DNA of 6,130 bases from Metarhizobium sp039808465 (lineage in GTDB: Bacteria; Pseudomonadota; Alphaproteobacteria; Rhizobiales; Rhizobiaceae): positions 1-6,130 of the forward strand of contig JBDHTA010000218.1 in the NCBI GenBank assembly GCA_039808465.1, read 5' to 3'. The notes beneath the pieces were generated by a model that did not search any database, was not told the DNA's origin, and saw only the letters and a list, made by a program, of their open reading frames with translations. This document shows, in pieces, positions 1 through 6,130 of this stretch; within the stretch, counting starts at the first letter, position 1, and each line of letters opens with the position of its first letter. The translations under genes were made by a program, and so were the position numbers.

Positions 1-460
1 TATCGAGCGACCAGCGCCCGCCGGAAAACTGAAGCTCGACGCCGACGGAGCGGGCGCCTGCGATATCCAGCGCGGCGGCGATATTCGGCCAGGCGGGCGT
101 CAGGTAGATCATCTCGTCGCCGGGCGCCGTCAGCGCCTGCACGGCGATCTGGATCGCCTGCATGCCGGAACCGGTGACGTAAAAATGCTCCGCAGGCAGC
201 GTCACCCCGAAATGGCGGGTGTAATAATCCGACAGCGCCTGCCGCAGCTCGGGAATGCCGCGCTGCCAGGTGTAGAAGGTTTCCCCGGCCTTCAGCGCCG
301 CCGCCGCCGCGTCGGCGATGAAGGCCGGCGTCGGCAGATCGCCCTCGCCGACCCAGAGCGGGATCAGCCCTTCGCGGCCGCGCGCGTAATTGACGACTTC
401 GACGATGCCGCTTTCAGGCGCGGAAAGCGCACGCGGGCTGAGGCTCGAAATGAGGGACAT
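1..460 (-). CDS. PLP-dependent class I/II aminotransferase, N-terminal part (cut by window edge)
   Basis: This is the N-terminal 153 residues of a fold-type I, pyridoxal-phosphate-dependent aminotransferase; the rest lies beyond the left edge. Reading the minus strand from 460 gives an open frame starting MSLISSLSPRALSAPESGIV. Family landmarks are GEGDLPTP (residues 38-45), the TFYTWQRGIPELRQAL segment (61-76, whose Tyr sits near the active site in the aspartate aminotransferase family), VTGSGMQAI (95-103, the cofactor phosphate-binding loop region) and TPAWPNIAAAL (121-131, whose Trp matches the ring-stacking position). The Schiff-base lysine would be outside the window, so activity and substrate cannot be judged. 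The start at 460 is preferred because GGAG lies 11 bases upstream (475-472). An in-frame ATG at 490 would add ten residues (MKAANGDSRF) but has no ribosome binding site. The gene follows mscL on the same strand after a 120-base gap. Substrate assignment (aspartate, aromatic or other) is not possible from this part. Confidence 0.9.
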   Translation of the reverse strand, partial: MSLISSLSPRALSAPESGIVEVVNYARGREGLIPLWVGEGDLPTPAFIADAAAAALKAGETFYTWQRGIPELRQALSDYYTRHFGVTLPAEHFYVTGSGMQAIQIAVQALTAPGDEMIYLTPAWPNIAAALDIAGARSVGVELQFSGGRWSLD

Positions 461-472
461 GAAACGCGAATC

Positions 473-510
473 TCCGTTTGCCGCCTTCATAGCGCAAGGC
501 GGCAAACGGA
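473..510 (-). repeat. Perfect 15-bp inverted repeat between mscL and the aminotransferase, overlapping its ribosome binding site
   Basis: Positions 473-487 (TCCGTTTGCCGCCTT) are the exact reverse complement of 496-510, with an 8-base loop (488-495). In the minus-strand transcript this forms a long GC-rich hairpin whose 3' arm contains three of the four bases of the aminotransferase Shine-Dalgarno GGAG (475-472), ending 12 bases before its ATG. No run of U follows on either strand, so it is not a standard intrinsic terminator, although it may still help end or stabilise the mscL transcript. It could instead be a two-fold-symmetric operator. The remaining sequence of the 461-580 gap shows no further recognisable element. 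The repeat is directly seen; its role is inferred. Confidence 0.75.
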
Positions 511-580
511 TCTCATGACAATCGCTGAGGCAAATATCGATTCTGATGATGATTGCCCGGCACGATAAGGAGCCTTGCCC

Positions 581-1006
581 TTACTTCGCCTTCAGCAGAT
601 CGCGGATTTCGGTGAGAAGCTGCACGTCTTCCGGCGGCGGAGCGGCGGCGGCGGCTTCCTTTTCCTTCTCCAGCGAGGTGCGCATGCGGTTGACGCCCTT
701 CACCATCAGGAAAATGATCCAGGCGAGGATCAGGAAGTTGATGAGGATGGTGATGAAATTGCCATAGGCCAGAACGGCGCCCTGCTTGCGGGCTTCCTCC
801 AGCGAGGCGGCCGTGACGTTCGAGCTGAGCGCGATGAAATAGTTGGAGAAATCGAAGCCACCGCCGGTCAGCGCGCCGACAATGGGCATGACGAGATCGT
901 TGACGATCGAATCCACGATCTTGTTGAAGGCCGCGCCGATAATGACACCGACCGCCAGATCCATGACATTGCCGCGGGCGATAAACGCCTTGAATTCATT
1001 GAGCAT
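581..1006 (-). CDS. mscL: Large-conductance mechanosensitive channel MscL
   Basis: The product is a 141-residue inner-membrane channel subunit that, in this family, assembles as a homopentamer and opens under membrane tension to release solutes during hypo-osmotic shock. The N-terminal amphipathic helix reads MLNEFKAFIARGNVMDLAVG (1-20) and contains the family signature RGNVxDLAVGVIIGAAF. TM1 spans about 14-42, including the pore-lining IIGAAFNKIVDSIVNDLVMP stretch. A periplasmic loop with GGGFDFSNYF follows, then TM2 at about 76-103 (YGNFITILINFLILAWIIFL). The C-terminal part has a charged stretch, an Ala/Pro linker (AAAAAPPPEDV) and the usual cytoplasmic helix ending LLTEIRDLLKAK. Length is normal for the family. 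The frame stays open up to 1156, but the ATG at 1006 fits family N-termini and has GGGGA 7-8 bases upstream (about 1015-1020). It diverges from the hybrid kinase gene and precedes the aminotransferase on the same strand. Confidence 0.97.
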   Translation of the reverse strand: MLNEFKAFIARGNVMDLAVGVIIGAAFNKIVDSIVNDLVMPIVGALTGGGFDFSNYFIALSSNVTAASLEEARKQGAVLAYGNFITILINFLILAWIIFLMVKGVNRMRTSLEKEKEAAAAAPPPEDVQLLTEIRDLLKAK

Positions 1007-1028
1007 GAGTATAGTCCCCGTTTTTGCG

Positions 1029-1046
1029 GATCGTTCCGGGACGATC
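1029..1046. repeat. Imperfect palindrome in the mscL leader
   Basis: GATCGT (1029-1034) and ACGATC (1041-1046) are exact reverse complements around the centre TCCGGG, which itself pairs CC with GG and leaves one T/G mismatch. It lies between the candidate mscL promoter and the mscL start, about 23 bases upstream of the ATG. It could be a small leader hairpin or a regulator site. The symmetry is seen; the function is unknown and it may be chance in GC-rich DNA. Confidence 0.35.
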
Positions 1047-1057
1047 GCGCACGCACT

Positions 1058-1086
1058 ATATGGGCATATTAGCGGATTTGATGCAA
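1058..1086 (-). promoter_or_regulatory. mscL: Candidate sigma-70-type promoter for mscL
   Basis: On the minus strand, TTGCAT (1086-1081) and CCATAT (1063-1058) are separated by 17 bases. They resemble the rhizobial housekeeping pattern CTTGAC-N17-CTATAT, with mismatches in both boxes. Transcription would start near 1051 and leave a leader of about 45 bases before the mscL ATG. This is the best match in the 1007-1204 divergent region on that strand. For the opposite direction, towards the kinase gene, I found no convincing promoter; TTGGAC at 1122-1127 has no good -10 partner. Confidence 0.35.
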
Positions 1087-1179
1087 CGCAAGAGAAATAC
1101 CGCCGCGCCCGCCGCCGCATCTTGGACTTAAGGCTTACGGCGCCGGTCATGTTCAAGCCCGGATATTTGCCCTATGGTC

Positions 1180-1193
1180 GGAGCCTGAGGGGG
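1180..1193 (+). promoter_or_regulatory. Ribosome binding region deciding the hybrid kinase start (ATG 1205 or GTG 1193)
   Basis: Two purine-rich stretches compete. GAGGGGG (1187-1193) ends 11 bases before ATG 1205. GGAG (1180-1183) ends 9 bases before GTG 1193, which is in the same frame. The two starts differ by only four residues (MRDD). ATG is preferred here as the commoner start codon and because the first hydrophobic helix follows directly, but spacing slightly favours the GTG, so the choice is not settled. Confidence 0.4.
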
Positions 1194-1204
1194 TGCGCGA
1201 CGAC

Positions 1205-4200
1205 ATGCTTCCAGGCTGGATCATTTTCGCTTCCGCCATCGGCTATCTGATGCTGCTGTTCGGCATCGCCAGCTATGGCGACCGGATGCGGCGCATTCAC
1301 GGCGAGCCGAAGAACGGCCGCCCCATCGTCTATGCGCTGAGTCTCGCGATCTACTGCACCTCGTGGACCTATTTCGGCGGCGTCGGGCTGGCGGCCTCGC
1401 ACGGGCTGGAATTCCTGGCGATCTATATCGGCCCGATCCTGATGTTCACGCTCGGCATGCCGCTTCTGAGGCGCGTCATCGAGCTTGCCAAGGCCGAGAA
1501 GATCACCTCCGTCGCCGATTTCGCCGCCGCCCGCTACGGCAAGAATTCCTCGGTGGCGGCCATCGTGGCGCTGATCTGCCTCGTCGGCGCCATTCCCTAT
1601 ATCGCCTTGCAGCTCAAGGCCGTGTCCAATTCCGTCTCGGCCATGGTCAATCCATCCGATTACGGCATCGGCAGCGGTAATCTCTATTTCATCGACCTGC
1701 CGCTGATCGTGACGCTGGTGCTCGCCTGCTTCGCGGTGATGTTCGGCACCCGCCACACCGATGCGACGGAGCATCAGGACGGGCTGATCTTCGCCATCGC
1801 CACGGAATCGCTGATCAAGCTCGTCGCCTTCGGCAGCGTCGGCATCTATGTGCTGTTCTTCCTCTATGACGGCCCGGCGCATCTGTGGGAAGCGGCCGCC
1901 GAAAACCAGCGGGTGACGGAGGCGCTGTCCTACCAGACCCCCATCAGCCGCTGGATCACCCTCATCGCGCTGTCGGCCGCCGCCATCATCCTGTTGCCGC
2001 GCCAGTTCCACGTCACCGTGGTCGAGAACCGCACGGCGGGCGAATTGAAGCTGGCGGGCAGCCTGCTGCCGCTCTACCTGATCGCCATCAATTTTTTCGT
2101 GCTGCCGGTCGCGGTCGCCGGCGTGCTCGCCTTCGGCGGCAGCGGCGATGCCGATATGTATGTGCTGTCGCTGCCGCTTTCGCATGCCATGGATACGGTG
2201 TCGCTCGTCACCTATATCGGCGGCTTTTCCGCCGCCACCGCCATGGTGATCGTCGAATCGGTGGCGCTCGCCATCATGGTGTCGAACGATCTCGTCATGC
2301 CCTTCTTCCTGCGGCGCAATCTGGCGGGCGGGGCGAGCCGCACGGATTTCGCGCGTGCGCTGCTGCGCATCCGCCGCACCGCGATCTTCGCCGTGATGCT
2401 GCTGGGTTACGCCTATTACCGCTCCACGGATTCGGCGGCGGGGCTTGCCTCCATCGGCCTGCTTGCCTTCGCCGCCATCGCCCAGATCGCCCCGCCGCTG
2501 TTCGGCGGACTGATCTGGCGGCGGGCCAATGCGCGCGGCGCCATCGCCGGGCTGATCAGCGGCTTCGTGGTCTGGGCCTATCTGCTGTTCCTGCCCAGCC
2601 TCGGCGGGCCGGATTATTCCTATGTCGCGGGCGCGGTGCTGGATTTCCTCATTCCCGGCACCGGGCTGTTTTCCGGGCCGGGGGCCGATCCGCTCGTCAA
2701 TGCGGTGTTCCTCAGCCTGCTCGTCAATCTCTTCGCCTTCGTGACGGCGACGCTGACGCGCAATCCGAAGCCGGTCGAGCGCATCCAGTCCGGCATCTTC
2801 GTCAAGCGGCAGTCGCGCTCGCAATTCGTCACCCGCGGCTGGAAGACCCGCGTCAGCGTCGGCGACCTGAAAACCACCATCGGGCGCTATCTCGGCGAGG
2901 AGCGGATGCTGCGCTCCTTCACCAGCTACGAGCGCTCCATCGGCAAGCCGCTGGCCGACGCGCAACCGGCGGATATGGCGCTGATCCATTTTTCCGAGCA
3001 ATTGCTGGGCAGCGCCATCGGCTCCTCCTCGGCGCGGCTGGTGATCTCGCTGATCCTGCAAAAGATCGAGGACGCCTCCTCCGACACCGCATGGCTGCTC
3101 GATCAGGCCAGCGAAGCCCTGCAATACAATCAGGACATGCTGCAAACGGCGCTGTCGCAGATGAACCAGGGCATCGCCGTCTTCGACAGCTCGCAGCGGC
3201 TGACGATCTGGAACCGGCGCTTCCGCAGCCTGCTCGACCTGCCGGAGCATGTGGGACAGGTCGGCTTTCCGCTGGCCGATATCGTCGCCATCCTCAGCCT
3301 GCACGGCGATATTGCGTCCGAAGACAGGCAGGAGATCGTGCGCAGCTTCCTGACCTTCGACAAGCCGTTTTCGCTGGTTCTCGGGCACGGCCGCACCATC
3401 GTCGAGGTGCGCTCCAATGCCATGCCGGATCAGGGCATCGTCGCCACCTTCACCGACATCACCCAGCGCGTCGCCGCCGACCAGGCGCTGAAGCAGGCCA
3501 ACGAAACGCTGGAGCAACGCGTGGCCGAACGCACGGCGGAACTGACCCGCGTCAATCATGCGCTGGCCGAAGCCCGCGCCAGCGCCGACGAGGCCAACAA
3601 CAGCAAGACCCGCTTCTTCGCGGCGACCGGCCACGATATCCTGCAACCGCTGAACGCCGCCCGGCTCTATTCCTCGGCGCTGGTGGAACGGCTGGGCGAC
3701 ACCGGCAGCGACGCGGCGCTGGTGCGCAACATCGATTCTGCGCTGGAATCCGTCGAGGCGATTCTCGGCGCCGTGCTCGATATTTCCCGCCTCGATACCG
3801 GCGCGATGAAGCCGCGTTTCGCCTGCGTGCCCTTGCAGGAACTGCTCAGCCGCATCGAAACCGACTTCGCGCCCGTCGCCCGCGCCAGGAACCTGAAATT
3901 CGTGGTGATGCCGACGACGCTCAGCGTGCGCTCCGATCCCAACCTGCTGCGGCGGCTGGTGCAGAACCTCGTCTCGAACGCGATCAAGTATACGGCGTCG
4001 GGCACGGTGCTGGTCGGCGTGCGCCGCCGCTCCGGCAAGGCGGTCATCCAGGTTCTCGATTCCGGCATCGGCATTCCCGCCTCGAAATTCCGAACCATCT
4101 TCAAGGAATTCGCAAGGCTGGAGGAAGGCGCGCGCGCCGCCTCCGGCCTTGGGCTCGGGCTTTCCATCGTCGACCGCATTTCCCGCGTGCTCAACCATCC

Positions 4201-4699
4201 GGTCGAACTCACTTCGCAGCCCGGGCGCGGCACCGATTTCCGGGTGACGATGCCGATAGACCTTTCGAAACCGGCCTTGCAGCCTGTTGCGCCCTCCACG
4301 CCCGCGGATGCGGCGTCGCCGACGCTGCGCGGCCTGCGTGTGCTGTGCATCGACAACGAGGAGCGCATCCTCGACGGCATGCGCCTGCTGCTGTCCGGAT
4401 GGGGCTGCGAGACGGCGGCGGCGGCCTCGCTTGCGGCAGCGCAGCAGATGCCGGAGCCCGATATCGTCATCGCCGATTATCATCTCGACACCGGCACCGG
4501 CATCGCCGCCATTCTGGCGCTCAGGCAGCAGGCGGGCAAGCATCTGCCCGCCCTGCTGCTGACCGCCGACCGCAGCCAGGAGGTGCGCGCGGAAGCCGAG
4601 CGCAACGACATAGCGCTGCAACACAAACCGGCCCGCCCGGCGGCGCTGCGCGCCTGGCTGACACGCATGGCGGGCATCAAGGCCATGGCCGCCGAATGA
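1205..4699 (+). CDS. Hybrid sensor histidine kinase with SSS/SLC5 transporter-like domain, STAC, PAS, HisKA, HATPase and receiver
   Basis: This 1164-residue inner-membrane protein has the layout of CbrA-type receptors with an added receiver. Residues 1 to about 515 form a many-helix sodium:solute symporter-like domain, including GTRHTDATEHQDGLIFAIAT and a helix with GGFSAATAMVIVES (about 339-352). Residues about 545-630 resemble the STAC linker (GEERMLRSF, AIGSSSARLVISLIL). A PAS domain follows at about 648-755 (NQGIAVFDSSQRLTIWN to ATFTDIT), then a coiled coil at 759-805. The H-box is ATGHDILQPLNAARLYSS with His810 as likely phosphorylation site, as in NahK/ErcS-type kinases. The ATPase domain has Asn925 (SNAIKYT), D952 in DSGIGIP and GLGLGL at 981-986. 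The C-terminal receiver keeps D1050, phospho-acceptor D1091, T1120 and K1141. It therefore appears competent for autophosphorylation and internal His-Asp transfer. The signal, the output partner and any actual transport are unknown. It is divergent from mscL and 178 bases upstream of a second kinase. Confidence 0.95.
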   Translation: MLPGWIIFASAIGYLMLLFGIASYGDRMRRIHGEPKNGRPIVYALSLAIYCTSWTYFGGVGLAASHGLEFLAIYIGPILMFTLGMPLLRRVIELAKAEKITSVADFAAARYGKNSSVAAIVALICLVGAIPYIALQLKAVSNSVSAMVNPSDYGIGSGNLYFIDLPLIVTLVLACFAVMFGTRHTDATEHQDGLIFAIATESLIKLVAFGSVGIYVLFFLYDGPAHLWEAAAENQRVTEALSYQTPISRWITLIALSAAAIILLPRQFHVTVVENRTAGELKLAGSLLPLYLIAINFFVLPVAVAGVLAFGGSGDADMYVLSLPLSHAMDTVSLVTYIGGFSAATAMVIVESVALAIMVSNDLVMPFFLRRNLAGGASRTDFARALLRIRRTAIFAVMLLGYAYYRSTDSAAGLASIGLLAFAAIAQIAPPLFGGLIWRRANARGAIAGLISGFVVWAYLLFLPSLGGPDYSYVAGAVLDFLIPGTGLFSGPGADPLVNAVFLSLLVNLFAFVTATLTRNPKPVERIQSGIFVKRQSRSQFVTRGWKTRVSVGDLKTTIGRYLGEERMLRSFTSYERSIGKPLADAQPADMALIHFSEQLLGSAIGSSSARLVISLILQKIEDASSDTAWLLDQASEALQYNQDMLQTALSQMNQGIAVFDSSQRLTIWNRRFRSLLDLPEHVGQVGFPLADIVAILSLHGDIASEDRQEIVRSFLTFDKPFSLVLGHGRTIVEVRSNAMPDQGIVATFTDITQRVAADQALKQANETLEQRVAERTAELTRVNHALAEARASADEANNSKTRFFAATGHDILQPLNAARLYSSALVERLGDTGSDAALVRNIDSALESVEAILGAVLDISRLDTGAMKPRFACVPLQELLSRIETDFAPVARARNLKFVVMPTTLSVRSDPNLLRRLVQNLVSNAIKYTASGTVLVGVRRRSGKAVIQVLDSGIGIPASKFRTIFKEFARLEEGARAASGLGLGLSIVDRISRVLNHPVELTSQPGRGTDFRVTMPIDLSKPALQPVAPSTPADAASPTLRGLRVLCIDNEERILDGMRLLLSGWGCETAAAASLAAAQQMPEPDIVIADYHLDTGTGIAAILALRQQAGKHLPALLLTADRSQEVRAEAERNDIALQHKPARPAALRAWLTRMAGIKAMAAE

Positions 4700-4700
4700 C

Positions 4701-4741
4701 GCCGGGGGACGCTGCGGGACGCATGGCGGCGAGCGCCCGGC
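4701..4741 (+). terminator. Weak stem-loop just after the hybrid kinase gene
   Basis: GCCGGG (4701-4706) pairs with CCCGGC (4736-4741), and CGCT (4710-4713) pairs with AGCG (4732-4735), leaving a three-base bulge and an 18-base loop. It starts one base after the TGA stop. The nearest T-rich run (ATTTTCT, about 4761-4767) is some 20 bases downstream, so this is not a canonical intrinsic terminator. It might attenuate read-through into the next kinase gene, or be an incidental GC-rich fold. Confidence 0.25.
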
Positions 4742-4795
4742 ACGGGTGGGTAGAAGGGCAATTTTCTCAACGGGATACTACCAACCCAAGTCAAC

Positions 4796-4852
4796 TTGCC
4801 CTATAGATATTACCGGGTTTTCGTCCGGAATTGCGATCGAACGAGGCGCGCT
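4796..4852 (+). promoter_or_regulatory. Probable promoter region of the HWE kinase gene, with a weak EcfG-like element
   Basis: The 178-base gap 4700-4877 becomes noticeably AT-richer at about 4760-4830, which suggests a promoter. TATAGAT (4802-4808) resembles a -10 box but lacks a good -35 box. GGAAT (4827-4831), then 17 bases, then CGCT (4849-4852), resembles the alphaproteobacterial general-stress sigma factor pattern GGAAC-N16/17-CGTT with one mismatch in each box. It would start transcription just before the TTG at 4878. Two mismatches in nine positions make this weak evidence. Confidence 0.25.
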
Positions 4853-4866
4853 ATGCGCCGCTTGTT

Positions 4867-4870
4867 GGGA
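4867..4870 (+). promoter_or_regulatory. Shine-Dalgarno GGGA supporting a TTG start for the HWE kinase
   Basis: GGGA lies 7 bases before TTG at 4878-4880, a good spacing. The frame is open back to GTG 4746, but I see no ribosome binding site there. The extra 44 residues that start would add do not resemble the known domain, and the gap 4700-4877 shows promoter-like composition instead. The TTG is therefore the preferred start. Confidence 0.5.
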
Positions 4871-4877
4871 TACCGCC

Positions 4878-6071
4878 TTGAGAGCACAAGACCTCTGGTC
4901 CGAAATCGAACAGGAACCGCAGTCATTCACACACATCCTGCAAGCCTGCGGGCAGCATGGGCGCGCTGTGGCGGACTTCGACTGGGCATCCACCTCGCTT
5001 GGCCCGATTTCCGGCTGGGGACCGGCCTTGCGCAACACCGTCGCCACGATGATGGCGAGCGCCCAGCCGATGGCGCTGTGGTACGGCCCGGAGCTGACGA
5101 CGATCTTCAATCACAGCTTCGCGCCGATCCTCGGCCAGCGCGCCGAAACGGCGCTCGGCCAGCCGCTGCATGTGGTGTGGCACGATGTCTGGCGCGATAT
5201 CCGGCCGCTGGTGAAGGCGGCGCTATCGGGCGAAACCGTGTGGCGCGAGGAATTGCCGCTGACCATGACCCGCAACGGCTATGAGGAACAGACCTACTGG
5301 ACGTTTTCCTACAGCCCCGTTTACGACGATGACGGCCGCATCGCCGGTTTTCTGGATGTGGTGACGGACACCACGGAAGCCGTCAACCTGCGGCGGCAGA
5401 TGGCCGAGGCCAACAGGTCGCTGGCGGCGGAAATCGAAAATGCCCGCACGGCGATCAGCGCCCAGCAGGCAGCGGAGGCCGAACAGCAAATCCTGCGCAG
5501 CGAACTGGTTCACCGCATCAAGAACCTGCTTGCCATCGTGCAGGCCATCGTCTCGCAAAGCATTCGCGGCGCCGCCAGCATCGAGGCGGCGCAGGAAAGC
5601 GTTTCGGCGCGGCTTGCCGCCTTCGGCCGGGCGCAGGATCTGCTGACCAGCGAGGGCGGCTCGCAGGCGCGGCTGCGGCAGGTGATCGACGCGGCGCTTT
5701 CGCCCTATCACACCAGCGAGCGTTTCGATCTCGAAGGGCCGGAAGTCTTCATCAACGCGCAGCAATCGCTGGGAATTTCGCTCGCCCTGCACGAGCTTGC
5801 CACCAATGCGACGAAATATGGAGCGCTGCACTATCCGCAGGGAAACGTGCGGCTGACCTGGTCTCTGGATGGCGACCGCTTCGGCTTCTGCTGGAAGGAA
5901 ACCGGCGTGCCCCTGCCCGCCGCGCCCAGCCGCCGCGGGTTCGGCAGCAGGCTCGCCGAACAGATCGTCGCCGGTTATTTCTCGGGCGAAGCGAAAACCG
6001 ATTACGAAACCGACGGCATCGCCTACCGCCTCTCGGGCAGGCTGATGCCCGACAGCTCCGGCGGGCACTGA
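4878..6071 (+). CDS. PAS domain-containing HWE-family sensor histidine kinase
   Basis: From the TTG start the product is 397 residues, with no membrane segment and no signal peptide, so it is probably cytoplasmic. An N-terminal PAS domain covers about residues 30-170, from DFDWASTSLGPISGWGPALR through ALWYGPELTTIFNHSF to GFLDVVTDTTEAVN; this opening is common in HWE kinases. A coiled coil follows at 172-208. The phospho-acceptor region is ELVHRIKNLLAIVQAI with His212. The name-giving residues are present: His305 in LHELATNATKYGAL (with N310 of the N-box) and W339-x-E341 in FCWKETG. The glycine loop is RRGFGSRLAEQIV (G354, G356). The PAS domain lacks the cysteine motif (NCRFLQ) of LOV photoreceptors, so a flavin light sensor is unlikely; the ligand is unknown. 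There is no fused receiver and no response regulator beside it in the window, so it is an orphan here. In alphaproteobacteria several HWE kinases feed the PhyR general stress pathway; whether this one does is inference. Confidence 0.92.
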   Translation: MRAQDLWSEIEQEPQSFTHILQACGQHGRAVADFDWASTSLGPISGWGPALRNTVATMMASAQPMALWYGPELTTIFNHSFAPILGQRAETALGQPLHVVWHDVWRDIRPLVKAALSGETVWREELPLTMTRNGYEEQTYWTFSYSPVYDDDGRIAGFLDVVTDTTEAVNLRRQMAEANRSLAAEIENARTAISAQQAAEAEQQILRSELVHRIKNLLAIVQAIVSQSIRGAASIEAAQESVSARLAAFGRAQDLLTSEGGSQARLRQVIDAALSPYHTSERFDLEGPEVFINAQQSLGISLALHELATNATKYGALHYPQGNVRLTWSLDGDRFGFCWKETGVPLPAAPSRRGFGSRLAEQIVAGYFSGEAKTDYETDGIAYRLSGRLMPDSSGGH

Positions 6072-6079
6072 AGCGAAAA

Positions 6080-6099
6080 GGGCGGCCTGACGGCCGCCC
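6080..6099 (+). terminator. Rho-independent-type terminator after the HWE kinase, possibly bidirectional
   Basis: GGGCGGCC (6080-6087) and GGCCGCCC (6092-6099) form a perfect 8-bp GC stem with a TGAC loop, nine bases after the TGA stop. It is preceded by AAAA (6076-6079) and followed by a T-rich but interrupted tail (CTGCTTTCGATTTCCTT). The A-run on the left would serve as a U-run for transcripts coming from the right, so it could act in both directions. The last 30 bases of the window hold nothing else that can be identified. Confidence 0.8.
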
Positions 6100-6130
6100 C
6101 TGCTTTCGATTTCCTTAAAAATCGCGGTTC

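Noticed and set aside
185..568. Plus-strand open frame of 127 codons over the aminotransferase start
   Set aside because: It is antisense to a clear aminotransferase N-terminus and has an Arg-rich, featureless product.
633..658. GCC/GGC-rich triplet run in mscL
   Set aside because: It encodes the Ala/Pro linker before the C-terminal helix, a variable region in MscL, and is not a separate repeat element.
1007..1156. N-terminal extension of mscL to an ATG at 1156
   Set aside because: The extra 50 residues are unlike any MscL N-terminus, cover the divergent promoter region, and the ATG at 1006 has its own ribosome binding site.
1172..4624. Open frame of 1150 codons on the minus strand, antisense to the hybrid kinase gene
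   Set aside because: It is rich in Arg, Gly, Gln, Asp and His, low-complexity, and has no recognisable domain or hydrophobic pattern. This is the usual mirror of a high-GC gene with G/C at third positions. The plus-strand frame carries all the known motifs.
1885..4806. Open frame of 973 codons on the plus strand in another frame over the same gene
   Set aside because: The product is dominated by Arg, Ala, Gly and His with no domain, and it overlaps a clearly functional frame. It is a GC-bias shadow.
5223..6068. Minus-strand open frame of 281 codons over the HWE kinase
   Set aside because: It is antisense to the conserved kinase motifs, has no recognisable domain, and is a composition artefact.
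6115..6130. Possible C-terminal end (NRDF-stop) of a minus-strand gene converging on the terminator
   Set aside because: Only four full codons and a TAA are inside the window. The bidirectional look of the hairpin makes it plausible, but that is too little to call a gene.

Overview
The window looks like chromosomal DNA of an alphaproteobacterium, most likely a member of the Rhizobiaceae (Agrobacterium/Rhizobium-like). The reasons are high GC with strong G/C at third codon positions, an MscL of the rhizobial type, a transporter-fused hybrid kinase and an HWE-family histidine kinase, a family especially common in this class. No IS element, CRISPR array, tRNA or rRNA is visible, and base composition is even apart from a slightly AT-richer patch at about 4760-4830.

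Left part (1-1006, minus strand): mscL, encoding the large-conductance mechanosensitive channel, is followed on the same strand by the first 153 codons of a PLP-dependent class I/II aminotransferase that runs off the left edge. The 120-base gap between them carries a perfect 15-bp inverted repeat that overlaps the aminotransferase's probable Shine-Dalgarno. About 200 bases (1007-1204) separate mscL from the divergent right-hand genes and must hold both sets of promoters.

Right part (1205-6071, plus strand): two sensor kinase genes lie in tandem. The first encodes a 1164-residue protein with an SSS/SLC5 transporter-like membrane domain, a STAC-like linker, a PAS domain, a coiled coil, HisKA, HATPase and a C-terminal receiver. 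All phosphorelay residues of the kinase and receiver are present. The second encodes a soluble PAS-HWE histidine kinase of about 397 residues, probably starting at a TTG. A 178-base gap with a possible promoter separates them, so they need not be one operon. No stand-alone response regulator or DNA-binding output gene lies in the window, so the outputs are unknown. A strong hairpin after the second kinase closes the region.

Overall this is mostly ordinary chromosomal sequence. The points most worth a second look are the transporter-like receptor whose Na+-site residues seem to be replaced, the repeat at the aminotransferase ribosome binding site, and the start and promoter of the HWE kinase. 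I saw no convincing new biological system.
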